From contig NZ_CP025263.1 of NCBI RefSeq assembly GCF_002843605.1, forward strand, positions 2,757,501 to 2,821,500: 64,000 nt of DNA, given 5' to 3'. The stretch comes from Pseudomonas sp. S09G 359. Lineage in GTDB: Bacteria > Pseudomonadota > Gammaproteobacteria > Pseudomonadales > Pseudomonadaceae. Below, piece by piece: positions 15,304 through 22,798 of this stretch. The notes under the pieces are model-generated. The model was not told the DNA's origin, did no database searches, and saw only the letters and a program-made list of their open reading frames with translations. Both the position numbers and the translations under genes were made by a program. Position 1 is the first letter of the stretch, and every line of letters begins with the position of its first letter.

Positions 15304-16017
15304 ATGATTGACCCTCAGGTACTGCAACAACTCGCCCCGGAGGGTGTGCTGCGCGCGGCCATCAACTTCGGCAACCCGGTGCTCGCGCAACGCGGTGCGG
15401 GTGGGCAGCCCGAGGGTGTTTCCGTGGTGTTGGCCACGGCGCTGGCGCAGGAGTTGGGTGTGGCGCTGGAGTTGGTCACCTTCGAGGCGGCAGGCAAGGT
15501 GTTTTCCGCGCTGGCTGAAGACGTTTGGCGTGTGGCGTTCCTGGCGATTGAGCCGGTACGCGAGCAGGAGATTGCCTTCAGCGCGCCCTACGTGGCGATC
15601 AAGGGCACCTACCTGGTGCCGGCGGATTCGCCGCTGACCCAGGTGGCGCAACTGGACGCGCCCGGCAAGCGCATTGCCGTGGGCCAGGGCGCCGCCTATG
15701 ACCTGTACCTGAGCCGCACGGTGCAACACGCCGAGCTGGTGCGCGCGCCGACGTCGGCAGCGGCGGTGGACTGGTTTATCGAGCAGGGCCTGGACGCCGC
15801 GGCAGGGGTGCGGGACTTTTTGCACACGCGAGTCACCGGGCAATGGCGCCTGGTCGACGATGACTTCATGACGATCCGCCAAGCCATGGCGGTTCCGGTG
15901 GCACATGCAGCCGCTGCCGCGTTCGTCAGGTCCTTTGTCGAACGGCAGAAAGAGAATGGCTTGGTAAAACGCGGGTTGGTCGAAAGTGGGCAGAGCGCGC
16001 AGTTACAGGCGCCGTAG
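15304..16017 (+). CDS. solute-binding domain (SBP_bac_3-like) protein without signal peptide
   Basis: 237 residues with the family-3 amino-acid-binding fold: GVLRAAINFGNPVLAQ, EGVSVVLATALAQELG, VAFLAIEPVREQEIAFSAPY, then a second lobe with RIAVGQGAAYDLYLSR and a closing helix. A ribosome binding site (AAGGAG at 15293-15298) fits the ATG, and nothing upstream in frame provides a secretion signal, so the protein should stay in the cytosol. That is unusual for a transporter-binding fold; it may be a stand-alone sensor or enzyme-like domain. No ABC permease genes flank it. Its 3' end overlaps the converging NUDIX gene by 15 bases. Confidence 0.8.
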   Translation: MIDPQVLQQLAPEGVLRAAINFGNPVLAQRGAGGQPEGVSVVLATALAQELGVALELVTFEAAGKVFSALAEDVWRVAFLAIEPVREQEIAFSAPYVAIKGTYLVPADSPLTQVAQLDAPGKRIAVGQGAAYDLYLSRTVQHAELVRAPTSAAAVDWFIEQGLDAAAGVRDFLHTRVTGQWRLVDDDFMTIRQAMAVPVAHAAAAAFVRSFVERQKENGLVKRGLVESGQSAQLQAP

Positions 16018-16365
16018 AAAGGATTTGACGATGTGGCGGGTGGCGTCGGTGGTGTCCAGTTCGTCTACGGCGCCGTAGGCATGCCAGCGGCAATCGACGA
16101 TCTCGTTGCAAGGCCGTGCATCGGCAATATTCACCACCGAGGCCTCGAACACATGGTGCACGGTGTCGCGCGCCTTGAGCTCCTGCAAGTAGAGCATGCC
16201 GTCCACGTTCAACCCGGTTTCTTCTTCCAGCTCGCGTTCGGCCGCGCCGACCGGGCGCTCGTCGCGTTCGACCTTGCCGCCTGGCAATGCCCATTTTGAC
16301 CTGGCCTTGCGCACGAAGAGGATATGCCCCTCGTGTTCGCAAATGACCGTTGCGCGTATTTTCAT
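16003..16365 (-). CDS. NUDIX hydrolase
   Basis: 120 residues with a complete Nudix box: GGKVERDERPVGAAERELEE followed by ETG, satisfying G-x5-E-x7-REUxEExGU. It should hydrolyse a nucleoside diphosphate linked to another moiety using Mg2+; the substrate cannot be read from sequence. ATG 16365 (MKIRATVICEH) is chosen because the fold begins there; an in-frame ATG at 16419 would add 18 residues without a better ribosome binding site. Confidence 0.9.
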   Translation of the reverse strand: MKIRATVICEHEGHILFVRKARSKWALPGGKVERDERPVGAAERELEEETGLNVDGMLYLQELKARDTVHHVFEASVVNIADARPCNEIVDCRWHAYGAVDELDTTDATRHIVKSFLRRL

Positions 16366-16492
16366 CGTCTGTGCCCCCGCAGCGGGATGATTGTCATAAA
16401 AGTGTAATGCAATTGTCATGCTAAGTGGGTGTGGCGCGATGGAGTGGGGATGTGGATACTGCCCGACTGACCAAAATGTACGAGGAAAACAG

Positions 16493-17473
16493 ATGAGCAC
16501 CGTACGCTGGGGCATGATCGGTTGTGGCAGTGTCACTGAATTGAAGAGTGGACCCGCTTTCTACAAAGCGCCAGGCTCGGCCCTGGTGGCCGTGATGGGG
16601 CGCCGCGAGGAAGCCGTGCGCGATTATGCGGCGCGCCACGGCATCGCGCGTTTCTATACCGACGCCCAGGCGCTGATCAACGACCCCGAGGTGGACGCGG
16701 TGTACATCGCGACACCGCCCGCCAGCCACCTGGAATACAGCCTGATGGTGGCGGCCGCCGGCAAGCATTGCTGCGTCGAGAAGCCCATGTCGCTGAATGC
16801 CGAGCAGAGCGCGCTGATGCAGCGCACCTTCGAACGCGCCGGGCTGCACCTGTTTGTCTCCTATTACCGGCGCTCGCTGCCGCGCTTCCAGCAAGTGCGC
16901 GAGTGGCTGCAGGCCGGGCGCATCGGCAAGTTGCGCCACCTCACCTGGACCCTGTGCAAACCACCGGCCGCCGAGGATGCCAGCGCCGCCAATTGGCGCA
17001 CCGACCCGGCCATCGCCGGCGGTGGCTACTTTGCCGACCTCGCCAGCCATGGTTTTGACCTGTTCCAGTACCTGGCCGGGGATATTGTCGAAGTGTCGGG
17101 TTTTACCGCGCGCCAGGCCGGGAAGTATGCGGCTGAAGACGCGGTGACGGCCTGCTGGACCTTCAGTTCGGGCGCGCTGGGCATGGGCTGCTGGAATTTT
17201 GTCGCGGACCGTCGGGAAGATCGGGTCGAGCTGATCGGCAGCCACGGGCGCATCCAGTTTTCGGTGTTCGAAGACCAACCGTTGCGCCTGGAAGCCGACA
17301 CCGACGAAGTGCTGGAAGTGCCGTGCCACACGCATATCCAGTGGCATCATGTGTTGGCCATGAACGCGCATATTCGCGGTGAGGCCGAGCATCCTTCACT
17401 GGCGATCGAGGCGCTGAAGACCGATCGCATCCTCGACAAGGTGCTGCAACGTAACCCCAACCTGCCTGCGTAG
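16493..17473 (+). CDS. Gfo/Idh/MocA-family oxidoreductase
   Basis: 326 residues. N-terminal Rossmann domain (WGMIGCGSVTE, a GxGxxx-type dinucleotide site) with the family signature CVEKPMSLNAEQ at ~95 (the conserved EKP lysine) and a C-terminal alpha/beta substrate domain (GGGYFADLASHGFDLFQYL, with the catalytic His). It probably oxidises or reduces a sugar, polyol or related compound with NAD(P). The start follows CGAGGA at 16481-16486. RNase T2 follows after 22 bases and may be co-transcribed. Confidence 0.92.
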   Translation: MSTVRWGMIGCGSVTELKSGPAFYKAPGSALVAVMGRREEAVRDYAARHGIARFYTDAQALINDPEVDAVYIATPPASHLEYSLMVAAAGKHCCVEKPMSLNAEQSALMQRTFERAGLHLFVSYYRRSLPRFQQVREWLQAGRIGKLRHLTWTLCKPPAAEDASAANWRTDPAIAGGGYFADLASHGFDLFQYLAGDIVEVSGFTARQAGKYAAEDAVTACWTFSSGALGMGCWNFVADRREDRVELIGSHGRIQFSVFEDQPLRLEADTDEVLEVPCHTHIQWHHVLAMNAHIRGEAEHPSLAIEALKTDRILDKVLQRNPNLPA

Positions 17474-17495
17474 TCAGTTCAAGGAAAGTAGCCGG

Positions 17496-18125
17496 ATGAA
17501 ATACTGGATGGTGATGTGGCTGGCGCTGGCCACCAGCGCAATGGCGGCCCCACGTAGCCAGGGCACACCAGGGGAATTTGATTTTTACCTGTTGTCGCTG
17601 TCGTGGTCGCCAACGTTTTGCCTGACGCACCCGGACAACGAGCAGTGTTCAGGCAAGGGCTACGGCTTTGTGTTGCACGGCTTGTGGCCGCAATACGCGA
17701 AGGGCGGGTGGCCGGCGTCGTGTGCGCCGCAGTCGCGCTTGTCTCGCGAAGAACTGGACAAAGGCGCGGCGCTGTTCCCGACGCGCTCACTGCTCAAGCA
17801 TGAGTGGGCCAAGCACGGCACCTGCACGGGGCTTGAGCCGCTGGCTTATCTGGAGAAAACCGACACGGCGCTGGGCGTGGTTGCCATCCCGACGCAATTG
17901 CAGCCGTTCAACACGCCGCCATCGTTGCCGGCCAGCGAGATCGAGGCGTTATTTCGCCAAAGCAACCCGCGTATGGGCAACCATGGCCTGGCGGTGATCT
18001 GCAAAGGCCAAGTGCTGTCGGAGGTGCGTGTATGCCTGACCAAGGACCTGGCGTTTACCGGCTGCCCGCGCAGTGTGAAAAGCCAATGCCGCGCCGGTGA
18101 AATCCGCATCCCGGCCCAGCGCTAA
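17496..18125 (+). CDS. secreted ribonuclease T2 family protein
   Basis: 209 residues with a short signal peptide (MWLALATSAMA, cleaved near residue 17). Both catalytic signatures are intact: CAS I as FVLHGLWPQY and CAS II as HEWAKHGTC, giving the two active-site histidines plus the Glu and Lys of the second motif. RNase T2 enzymes cleave single-stranded RNA to 2',3'-cyclic nucleotides in the periplasm or outside the cell. Cysteines at the expected places (FCLTHP, EQCSG, CTKD, CPRS, QCRAG) suggest disulfides. AAGGAAAG before the ATG sets the start. Confidence 0.92.
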   Translation: MKYWMVMWLALATSAMAAPRSQGTPGEFDFYLLSLSWSPTFCLTHPDNEQCSGKGYGFVLHGLWPQYAKGGWPASCAPQSRLSREELDKGAALFPTRSLLKHEWAKHGTCTGLEPLAYLEKTDTALGVVAIPTQLQPFNTPPSLPASEIEALFRQSNPRMGNHGLAVICKGQVLSEVRVCLTKDLAFTGCPRSVKSQCRAGEIRIPAQR

Positions 18126-18277
18126 GGCAGCATCGCCAGGCGATAGCGCTGGTCAAAATCCTCGGCCGAACACAGCCGTCTGCTAGGTATCGAAGCTATC
18201 GTGACGCAAGCACCAGTGGCTTGATGCGGCGCAGGCGCTAGACTCAACACACCGCCTGCCGGCAGAAGGGATATCGC

Positions 18278-19966
18278 TTGAGCGCCGATTTCGAGAGCAA
18301 GACCACGTTTCAAGGGCTGACCTTCAAGCTGTATCGCGGAGAGGGGGCCGCCTTGCTGGCATTTGACCTTGCGCCGGACCTGGCCACCGCCGATTTCGTC
18401 GGCTTCAGCATCGAGGTGCGCTACCCCGGTGCCGACCACTGGGGCGTACTGCACAACCGCCTGCACTTTGACTACCCACCCACGCCAGAGCGGCCGCGTA
18501 CCTTTCCCTCCACCGAGGCGCCGTTCCAGAAATTCCGCTGGATCCATGTGCCCAGCGAGATCCTGCCGGGGCTGTTCCGTTACCGTGTCACTGCCTGCTA
18601 TATGCAGGTCGATGGCACGCTGCGCAAGGGCGTCAGCGTGGAGGCGCAGGTGTCCCTCGAAGCGCAAACCATCAGTGGCTTTGTGAATATCGGCTTTACT
18701 CGTGGCTTTGCGTCGTCCCAGGCCTACGGCGATCGCTTCGACAATGAAACGCGCATCCTGCCGCCAGCGCGCTCAGCCCCCAGGGCCTACCTGGACCTGG
18801 ACATGGCGCCCTTTGAACGCAACTACCATTGGCTGGGTTTCGAGGCGCGGCAATTGATTTTGCAGGTGCTGGAGCAAGTCGCCAGCGACCCCGGGCTGAC
18901 CCTTGATGCGTTGATCTACGAAAGCAAGGAACCCGATATTCTGCGCCGCCTGGAGCAGCTCGGCCCACGCCTGCGCACGATCATCGACGACCATGGCGAG
19001 CAGGGCGTCGCCGACAGTTGCGAAAGCCTCAGTGCCGCGCGCTTGAGCGCCGCCGGCGCGCAGGTCAAGCGCCTGCATTTCTCCAGCCAGCAGCACAACA
19101 AAGTGTTGATCGTGCGCCGTGACGGCAAGGCGATCCGGGTGCTGGGCGGCTCCACCAACTTTGCCCTGCGCGGTCTGTATATCCAGGCCAATAACGTGCT
19201 GCTGTTTGACGATGAAAGCGTGGCCGGTAAATTCGGCGAAGTGTTCGACGCCTACTGGACCGCGCCCGCGGCGTTTCGCAAAAATCCGCTTTCGCAGCAA
19301 TGGTGGGTGGTGCGCGACGAGCCCGGCTCCAAGGTGTCGCTGTGCTTTGCGCCGCATGCCGACAGCGCGCTGTCCCTGGACCCCATCGCGACCAGCATCG
19401 AGCAGGCCACCAGTTCCGTGTTGTACTCGATCGTGTTCCTCAACCTGATCAACGGCAAAGTGCGCACCGCACTGGATGAGTTGATGCAACGCGCATTGTT
19501 CTCCTACGGTGTGGCGCAGCGCGCCGGCAAGCTGGCAGTGCGCAAGCCGGACGGCTCGGTGGGGTTGCTGCCGTTCGCCTACCTGGCCAGCAACGCACCG
19601 GCGCCGTTCAAGGCCGAGTGGTCGGGCAATGCCGGGAACATGGTGCACAACAAGTTTGTCGTCACCGATTTCAACGGCGCCAACCCTACGGTGTACACCG
19701 GCTCATCCAACCTGGCCGGGGGCGGGGAGAAGAACAACGGCGACCACCTGATCCGTATCGAAGACCGCAAGATCGCCGTGGTGTATGCCATCGAGGCGTT
19801 GCGCCTGTTCGACCATTTCCACTTTCGCGTCAACGCCAGCCAACCCGGCGCGCTGCAAACCCTGCGCCTGGCCAAACCGCCGGCGCCGGGGGAAAAACCC
19901 TGGTTCGACGCCTATTACCGCCCCGGCCATGTGAAGGCGCGGGACCGCGAATTGTTCGTCAAGTAG
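18278..19966 (+). CDS. phospholipase D-like protein with two HKD-type motifs
   Basis: 562 residues. Both phosphodiesterase motifs are present: HNKVLIVRRD with GGSTNF at ~272-293, and HNKFVVTD with YTGSSNLAGGG at ~459-486. The first ~150 residues form a separate beta-rich N-terminal region of unknown kind. There is no signal peptide or membrane segment. A TTG start is used, with AGAAGGG at 18264-18270 seven bases before it. The family cleaves phosphodiester bonds in lipids or nucleic acids. The lack of a signal peptide would fit a cytosolic nuclease/ligase-like role or a non-Sec secreted effector; no secretion genes are adjacent. Confidence 0.85.
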   Translation: MSADFESKTTFQGLTFKLYRGEGAALLAFDLAPDLATADFVGFSIEVRYPGADHWGVLHNRLHFDYPPTPERPRTFPSTEAPFQKFRWIHVPSEILPGLFRYRVTACYMQVDGTLRKGVSVEAQVSLEAQTISGFVNIGFTRGFASSQAYGDRFDNETRILPPARSAPRAYLDLDMAPFERNYHWLGFEARQLILQVLEQVASDPGLTLDALIYESKEPDILRRLEQLGPRLRTIIDDHGEQGVADSCESLSAARLSAAGAQVKRLHFSSQQHNKVLIVRRDGKAIRVLGGSTNFALRGLYIQANNVLLFDDESVAGKFGEVFDAYWTAPAAFRKNPLSQQWWVVRDEPGSKVSLCFAPHADSALSLDPIATSIEQATSSVLYSIVFLNLINGKVRTALDELMQRALFSYGVAQRAGKLAVRKPDGSVGLLPFAYLASNAPAPFKAEWSGNAGNMVHNKFVVTDFNGANPTVYTGSSNLAGGGEKNNGDHLIRIEDRKIAVVYAIEALRLFDHFHFRVNASQPGALQTLRLAKPPAPGEKPWFDAYYRPGHVKARDRELFVK

Positions 19967-20255
19967 GGCCGGGAGCGCCGTCCCCCCCTTGATGGAGCAG
20001 CGGCTTGAGCAAGTCGATCACTACCTGCGGATCGGTTTTGGCCAGGGTCTTGGCGATCACTTCGGTGAACAGCTGCTCCTTGGAGTCGAAGTAGCGGTTG
20101 ATCAACATCACGGTCACCCCCGCACCCGCCGCGATTTCACTCAGCCCGGCGGCGTCATAGCCCGCCTGGGCAAACGCTTTGCGCGCGGACAACAAAATGG
20201 CGTCGCGGGTGACGACGGCGTCGCGCCGGCGTGGAATCGGGTTGGGCATTGGCAT
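19959..20255 (-). pseudogene. truncated TetR-family regulator (DNA-binding domain only)
   Basis: 98 residues. The TetR helix-turn-helix is intact (ILLSARKAFAQAGYDAAGLS, then EIAAGAGVTVMLINRYFDSK), but the reading frame ends about 50 residues later, whereas TetR proteins normally run to ~190-220 residues with a ligand-binding domain. The last residues (GGDGAPGPT) come from a C7/G7 run at 19981-19987 and from sequence antisense to the end of the phospholipase-D-like gene. Since that gene occupies the space beyond, a frameshift could not restore the missing domain, so a deletion is likelier. It lies 58 bases behind the alpha/beta hydrolase gene on the same strand. It could still bind DNA as a stub. 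Confidence 0.7.
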
Positions 20256-20313
20256 CCTGACCTGGCTGGAAACTGAAGGCGCGCCATAGCGGCGCGCCGA
20301 CAGGGTACAGGGT

Positions 20314-21156
20314 CTATTTGCTATCGAGGAAGCCCAATACGGCGGCATTGAACAACGCCGGGTCTTGCAGGAAGGCAAAGTGGCTGGTGTTGGGCAAAAT
20401 CAGCAGGCCGGCACCGGGAATCGTCGCGGCCATGTACTCGGTGTGCTCGCGCTTGATCGCTTCGTCATGGTCGCCATCGGCAATCAGGATCGGCGTCTTG
20501 ATGCTCGCCAGTTGCGCATCCGTCCAGTTCGGTTGGCTGGCCCACATATGGCTGATCTGCTCCACAAACGCGTCGTACTCCTTGGGCGTCGGCGACAGCT
20601 TGGCGTACTCCTTGCCGGCGCGTTCGATAAAGGCGGCGAAGGTCGGATTTTTTTCCACGGCGTCCTTCACGCCGGCGGTCTGGGTGTTGGCGGCGAAGGC
20701 GAAAACCTTGCCGATACGGTCCGGGTGACGCAGGGCCAGGTCGATGCCGATGATGGCGCCGTCGCTCCAGCCGACAATATCGGCGCGGGGGATTTTCAGG
20801 CTGTCGAGCACGGCCACCACGTCATCGGCCATCAGGTCGTAGCCGTAGGGTTTTTCGTTGCGCGAACTGCGCCCGTGGCCACGGCTGTCGAGGGTGATCA
20901 CCGTGTGCTTGGCCGACAAGGCCTTGACCTGGTTGCCCCAGTAGTCGGAGTTGGACAACCCGCCATGCAGCAGCACCACCGGCGAGCCATGGCCGGTTTG
21001 GGTGTAGTAGACCTTGATGCCGTTGACGGCGGCGTAGCCGGTTTTTGCGCCAGCCACCGGGGCAGGCGTCGGTGGCAGGGTTTCCCAGCGTTCAGCGGCC
21101 TGGGCCGCAGTGAAGGACAGCATCAGGCAGGCAACTGCCAAGAGGCGACGTGACAT
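20314..21156 (-). CDS. secreted alpha/beta-hydrolase
   Basis: 280 residues with a signal peptide (LLAVACLMLSFTAAQA, cleaved near 20). The alpha/beta-hydrolase core is complete: oxyanion HGGLSNSDYWG, DSRGHGRS, nucleophile elbow GWSDG, acid in ADGDHDEA and the base histidine in NTSHFAFLQDP. Such periplasmic or secreted hydrolases act on esters, lactones or peptides; the substrate is unknown. The TetR stub follows on the same strand and may be its former regulator (inference). Confidence 0.9.
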   Translation of the reverse strand: MSRRLLAVACLMLSFTAAQAAERWETLPPTPAPVAGAKTGYAAVNGIKVYYTQTGHGSPVVLLHGGLSNSDYWGNQVKALSAKHTVITLDSRGHGRSSRNEKPYGYDLMADDVVAVLDSLKIPRADIVGWSDGAIIGIDLALRHPDRIGKVFAFAANTQTAGVKDAVEKNPTFAAFIERAGKEYAKLSPTPKEYDAFVEQISHMWASQPNWTDAQLASIKTPILIADGDHDEAIKREHTEYMAATIPGAGLLILPNTSHFAFLQDPALFNAAVLGFLDSK

Positions 21157-21316
21157 GGCGATTCCTTTTTGCAGTGATCAATCGAACAGTTGGTCGTGAA
21201 CTCTAGCACCGGCGCCAGCCAGGTTTGTGGGCCCAGGGTGATTTTGTTCAATACCGTTTTGGATGGGTCTTATACCGTTCAAGCCTCTTTACGCAGCATC
21301 ATAAAAAGGAACTGCA

Positions 21317-21904
21317 ATGAGCTTGATCATTTCCATGGCCGCCTTCGCCTTGGCCACGTCCATTACGCCGGGACCGGTGAATGTGGTGGCGCTGAGTTCA
21401 GGTGCGCGCTTCGGCTTTGTCGCCAGCCAGAAACACGTGTTCGGCGCCGCCGTCGGCTTCACCTTGCTGCTGGTGCTGATCGGCCTGGGCTTGCATGAAG
21501 TGCTGCTGCGCTGGCCGCTATTGACCCAGTTGATCCAGTGGGGCGGGGTGGCTTTTTTACTCTACATGGCCTGGAAACTGGCCGTCGACGACGGCCGCCT
21601 GGACGCCGAGGGCACGGCCACGGCACCGTCGATGCTCTACGGCGCGATCATGCAGTGGCTCAACCCCAAGGCCTGGCTGGCTTGCGTGGCGGGGATGGGC
21701 TTGTTTGTAGCCGATGGCGACGCCGGGCAGGTATGGCTGTTTGCAGGCCTCTACCTGGTGATCTGCTACCTGTCGGTGGCGTGTTGGGCCTACGCCGGCA
21801 CCTTTCTGCGCCGTTACCTGGGCAACCCTCAAGGCGTGCGGCTGTTCAACCGTTCAATGGCCGCGTTGCTGGTGGCCAGTGTGGGTTATTTGCTGATGGC
21901 TTGA
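21317..21904 (+). CDS. LysE-family translocator (amino-acid/metabolite exporter)
   Basis: 195 residues, about six membrane segments, with the family N-terminus SITPGPVNVVALSSGARFG (the conserved TPGP motif) and the middle motif QWLNPKAWLA. LysE/RhtB proteins export amino acids or homoserine-type metabolites. AAAAAGGA precedes the ATG. The last 59 bases overlap the converging AraC gene in antisense. Confidence 0.92.
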   Translation: MSLIISMAAFALATSITPGPVNVVALSSGARFGFVASQKHVFGAAVGFTLLLVLIGLGLHEVLLRWPLLTQLIQWGGVAFLLYMAWKLAVDDGRLDAEGTATAPSMLYGAIMQWLNPKAWLACVAGMGLFVADGDAGQVWLFAGLYLVICYLSVACWAYAGTFLRRYLGNPQGVRLFNRSMAALLVASVGYLLMA

Positions 21905-22733
21905 GCCGGTCACGGTATTGCCCGGGCGTGGCGGCAAAATGCAGCTTGAAGGCACGCTGGAAATGCGCCTGGTCGGCAAAGCCGGCGGCCAGGGCCACAT
22001 CCGCGATCAACTCGCCATTGCGCAATTGGCTGCGGGCAAACTGGATGCGCTGGTTGACCAGGAAGGCATGCGGCGTCAGCCCGCAATACCGCTTGAATGC
22101 GCGAATCAGATACGACGGCGATAGCTCGGCGGCCAGGCAGATATCCTCCAGCTTCAGGGCCTCGGTGCAGTGTTCGCGGATGTAGTCGGCGGCGCGCTCA
22201 AGCTTGTGGTTGACCTCACGCGGCGGGGTCGGCGATGGGTTCAGGCGCTGCTGGACCTCGCTGAAGTAAAGCACCAGCGCGCTCTGTTTCTGCAGCAGAT
22301 CGGCCTGCTCATCCACCAGTAACCGGTACAACGCCAGCAAGCCGCTGTAGAGCGCCTTGTCCTGGGTGTAGGGCGTGTTGAACGGGCGGTAACCCTGGTC
22401 GGTGCTGAAGCCCAGTTGGTACTGCAAGTCGGTCAGCCACGGCGTATCGAGGTAGAGCATGTGGTAGGACCAATGCTCGTTTTCGATGGGGTTACAGGCA
22501 TGCACATCGCCGGGGTTCATCAACACCACAGTGCCGGCGCCGATCTGGAAGGTCTCGGCGCCGTAGTGGTAATAGCTGCGTCCGGCGGTGATTGCACCGA
22601 TGGAAAAATGCTCGTGGGCATGCCGGGTGTAAGTGACCTTGCGCCCGTCTTCGATGGTGCGCGCTTCAATGAACGGCAGGCGCTCGTCGCGCCAGAAGCG
22701 CGGCGAGGGGGATGCGGTGTTGTGCATTGACAT
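21846..22733 (-). CDS. AraC-family regulator with cupin sensing domain
   Basis: 295 residues. The N-terminal cupin (YTRHAHEHFSIGAITAG, VVLMNPGDVHACNP) and C-terminal double helix-turn-helix (LEDICLAAELSPSYLIRAFK; IADVALAAGFADQAHFQRAF) are complete, reaching PGQYRDRL. About 19 further residues extend past the usual family end and are read from sequence antisense to the lysE-type gene, hinting at a lost stop codon. This arrangement (AraC next to LysE exporter) is common in pseudomonads, with the AraC protein likely controlling the exporter. Confidence 0.92.
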   Translation of the reverse strand: MSMHNTASPSPRFWRDERLPFIEARTIEDGRKVTYTRHAHEHFSIGAITAGRSYYHYGAETFQIGAGTVVLMNPGDVHACNPIENEHWSYHMLYLDTPWLTDLQYQLGFSTDQGYRPFNTPYTQDKALYSGLLALYRLLVDEQADLLQKQSALVLYFSEVQQRLNPSPTPPREVNHKLERAADYIREHCTEALKLEDICLAAELSPSYLIRAFKRYCGLTPHAFLVNQRIQFARSQLRNGELIADVALAAGFADQAHFQRAFKLHFAATPGQYRDRLKPSANNPHWPPATRPLNG

Positions 22734-22798
22734 GGCGGTGGGTCCATCCCTTGGCAGAACGAGGGACGATCATTGCACACAGCGCCACGCCCGTCAGC

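Noticed and set aside
19975..19990. Frameshift in the C7/G7 run of the TetR gene
   Set aside because: Beyond the run the sequence belongs to the 3' end of the converging phospholipase-D-like gene, leaving no room for the missing TetR domain in any frame.
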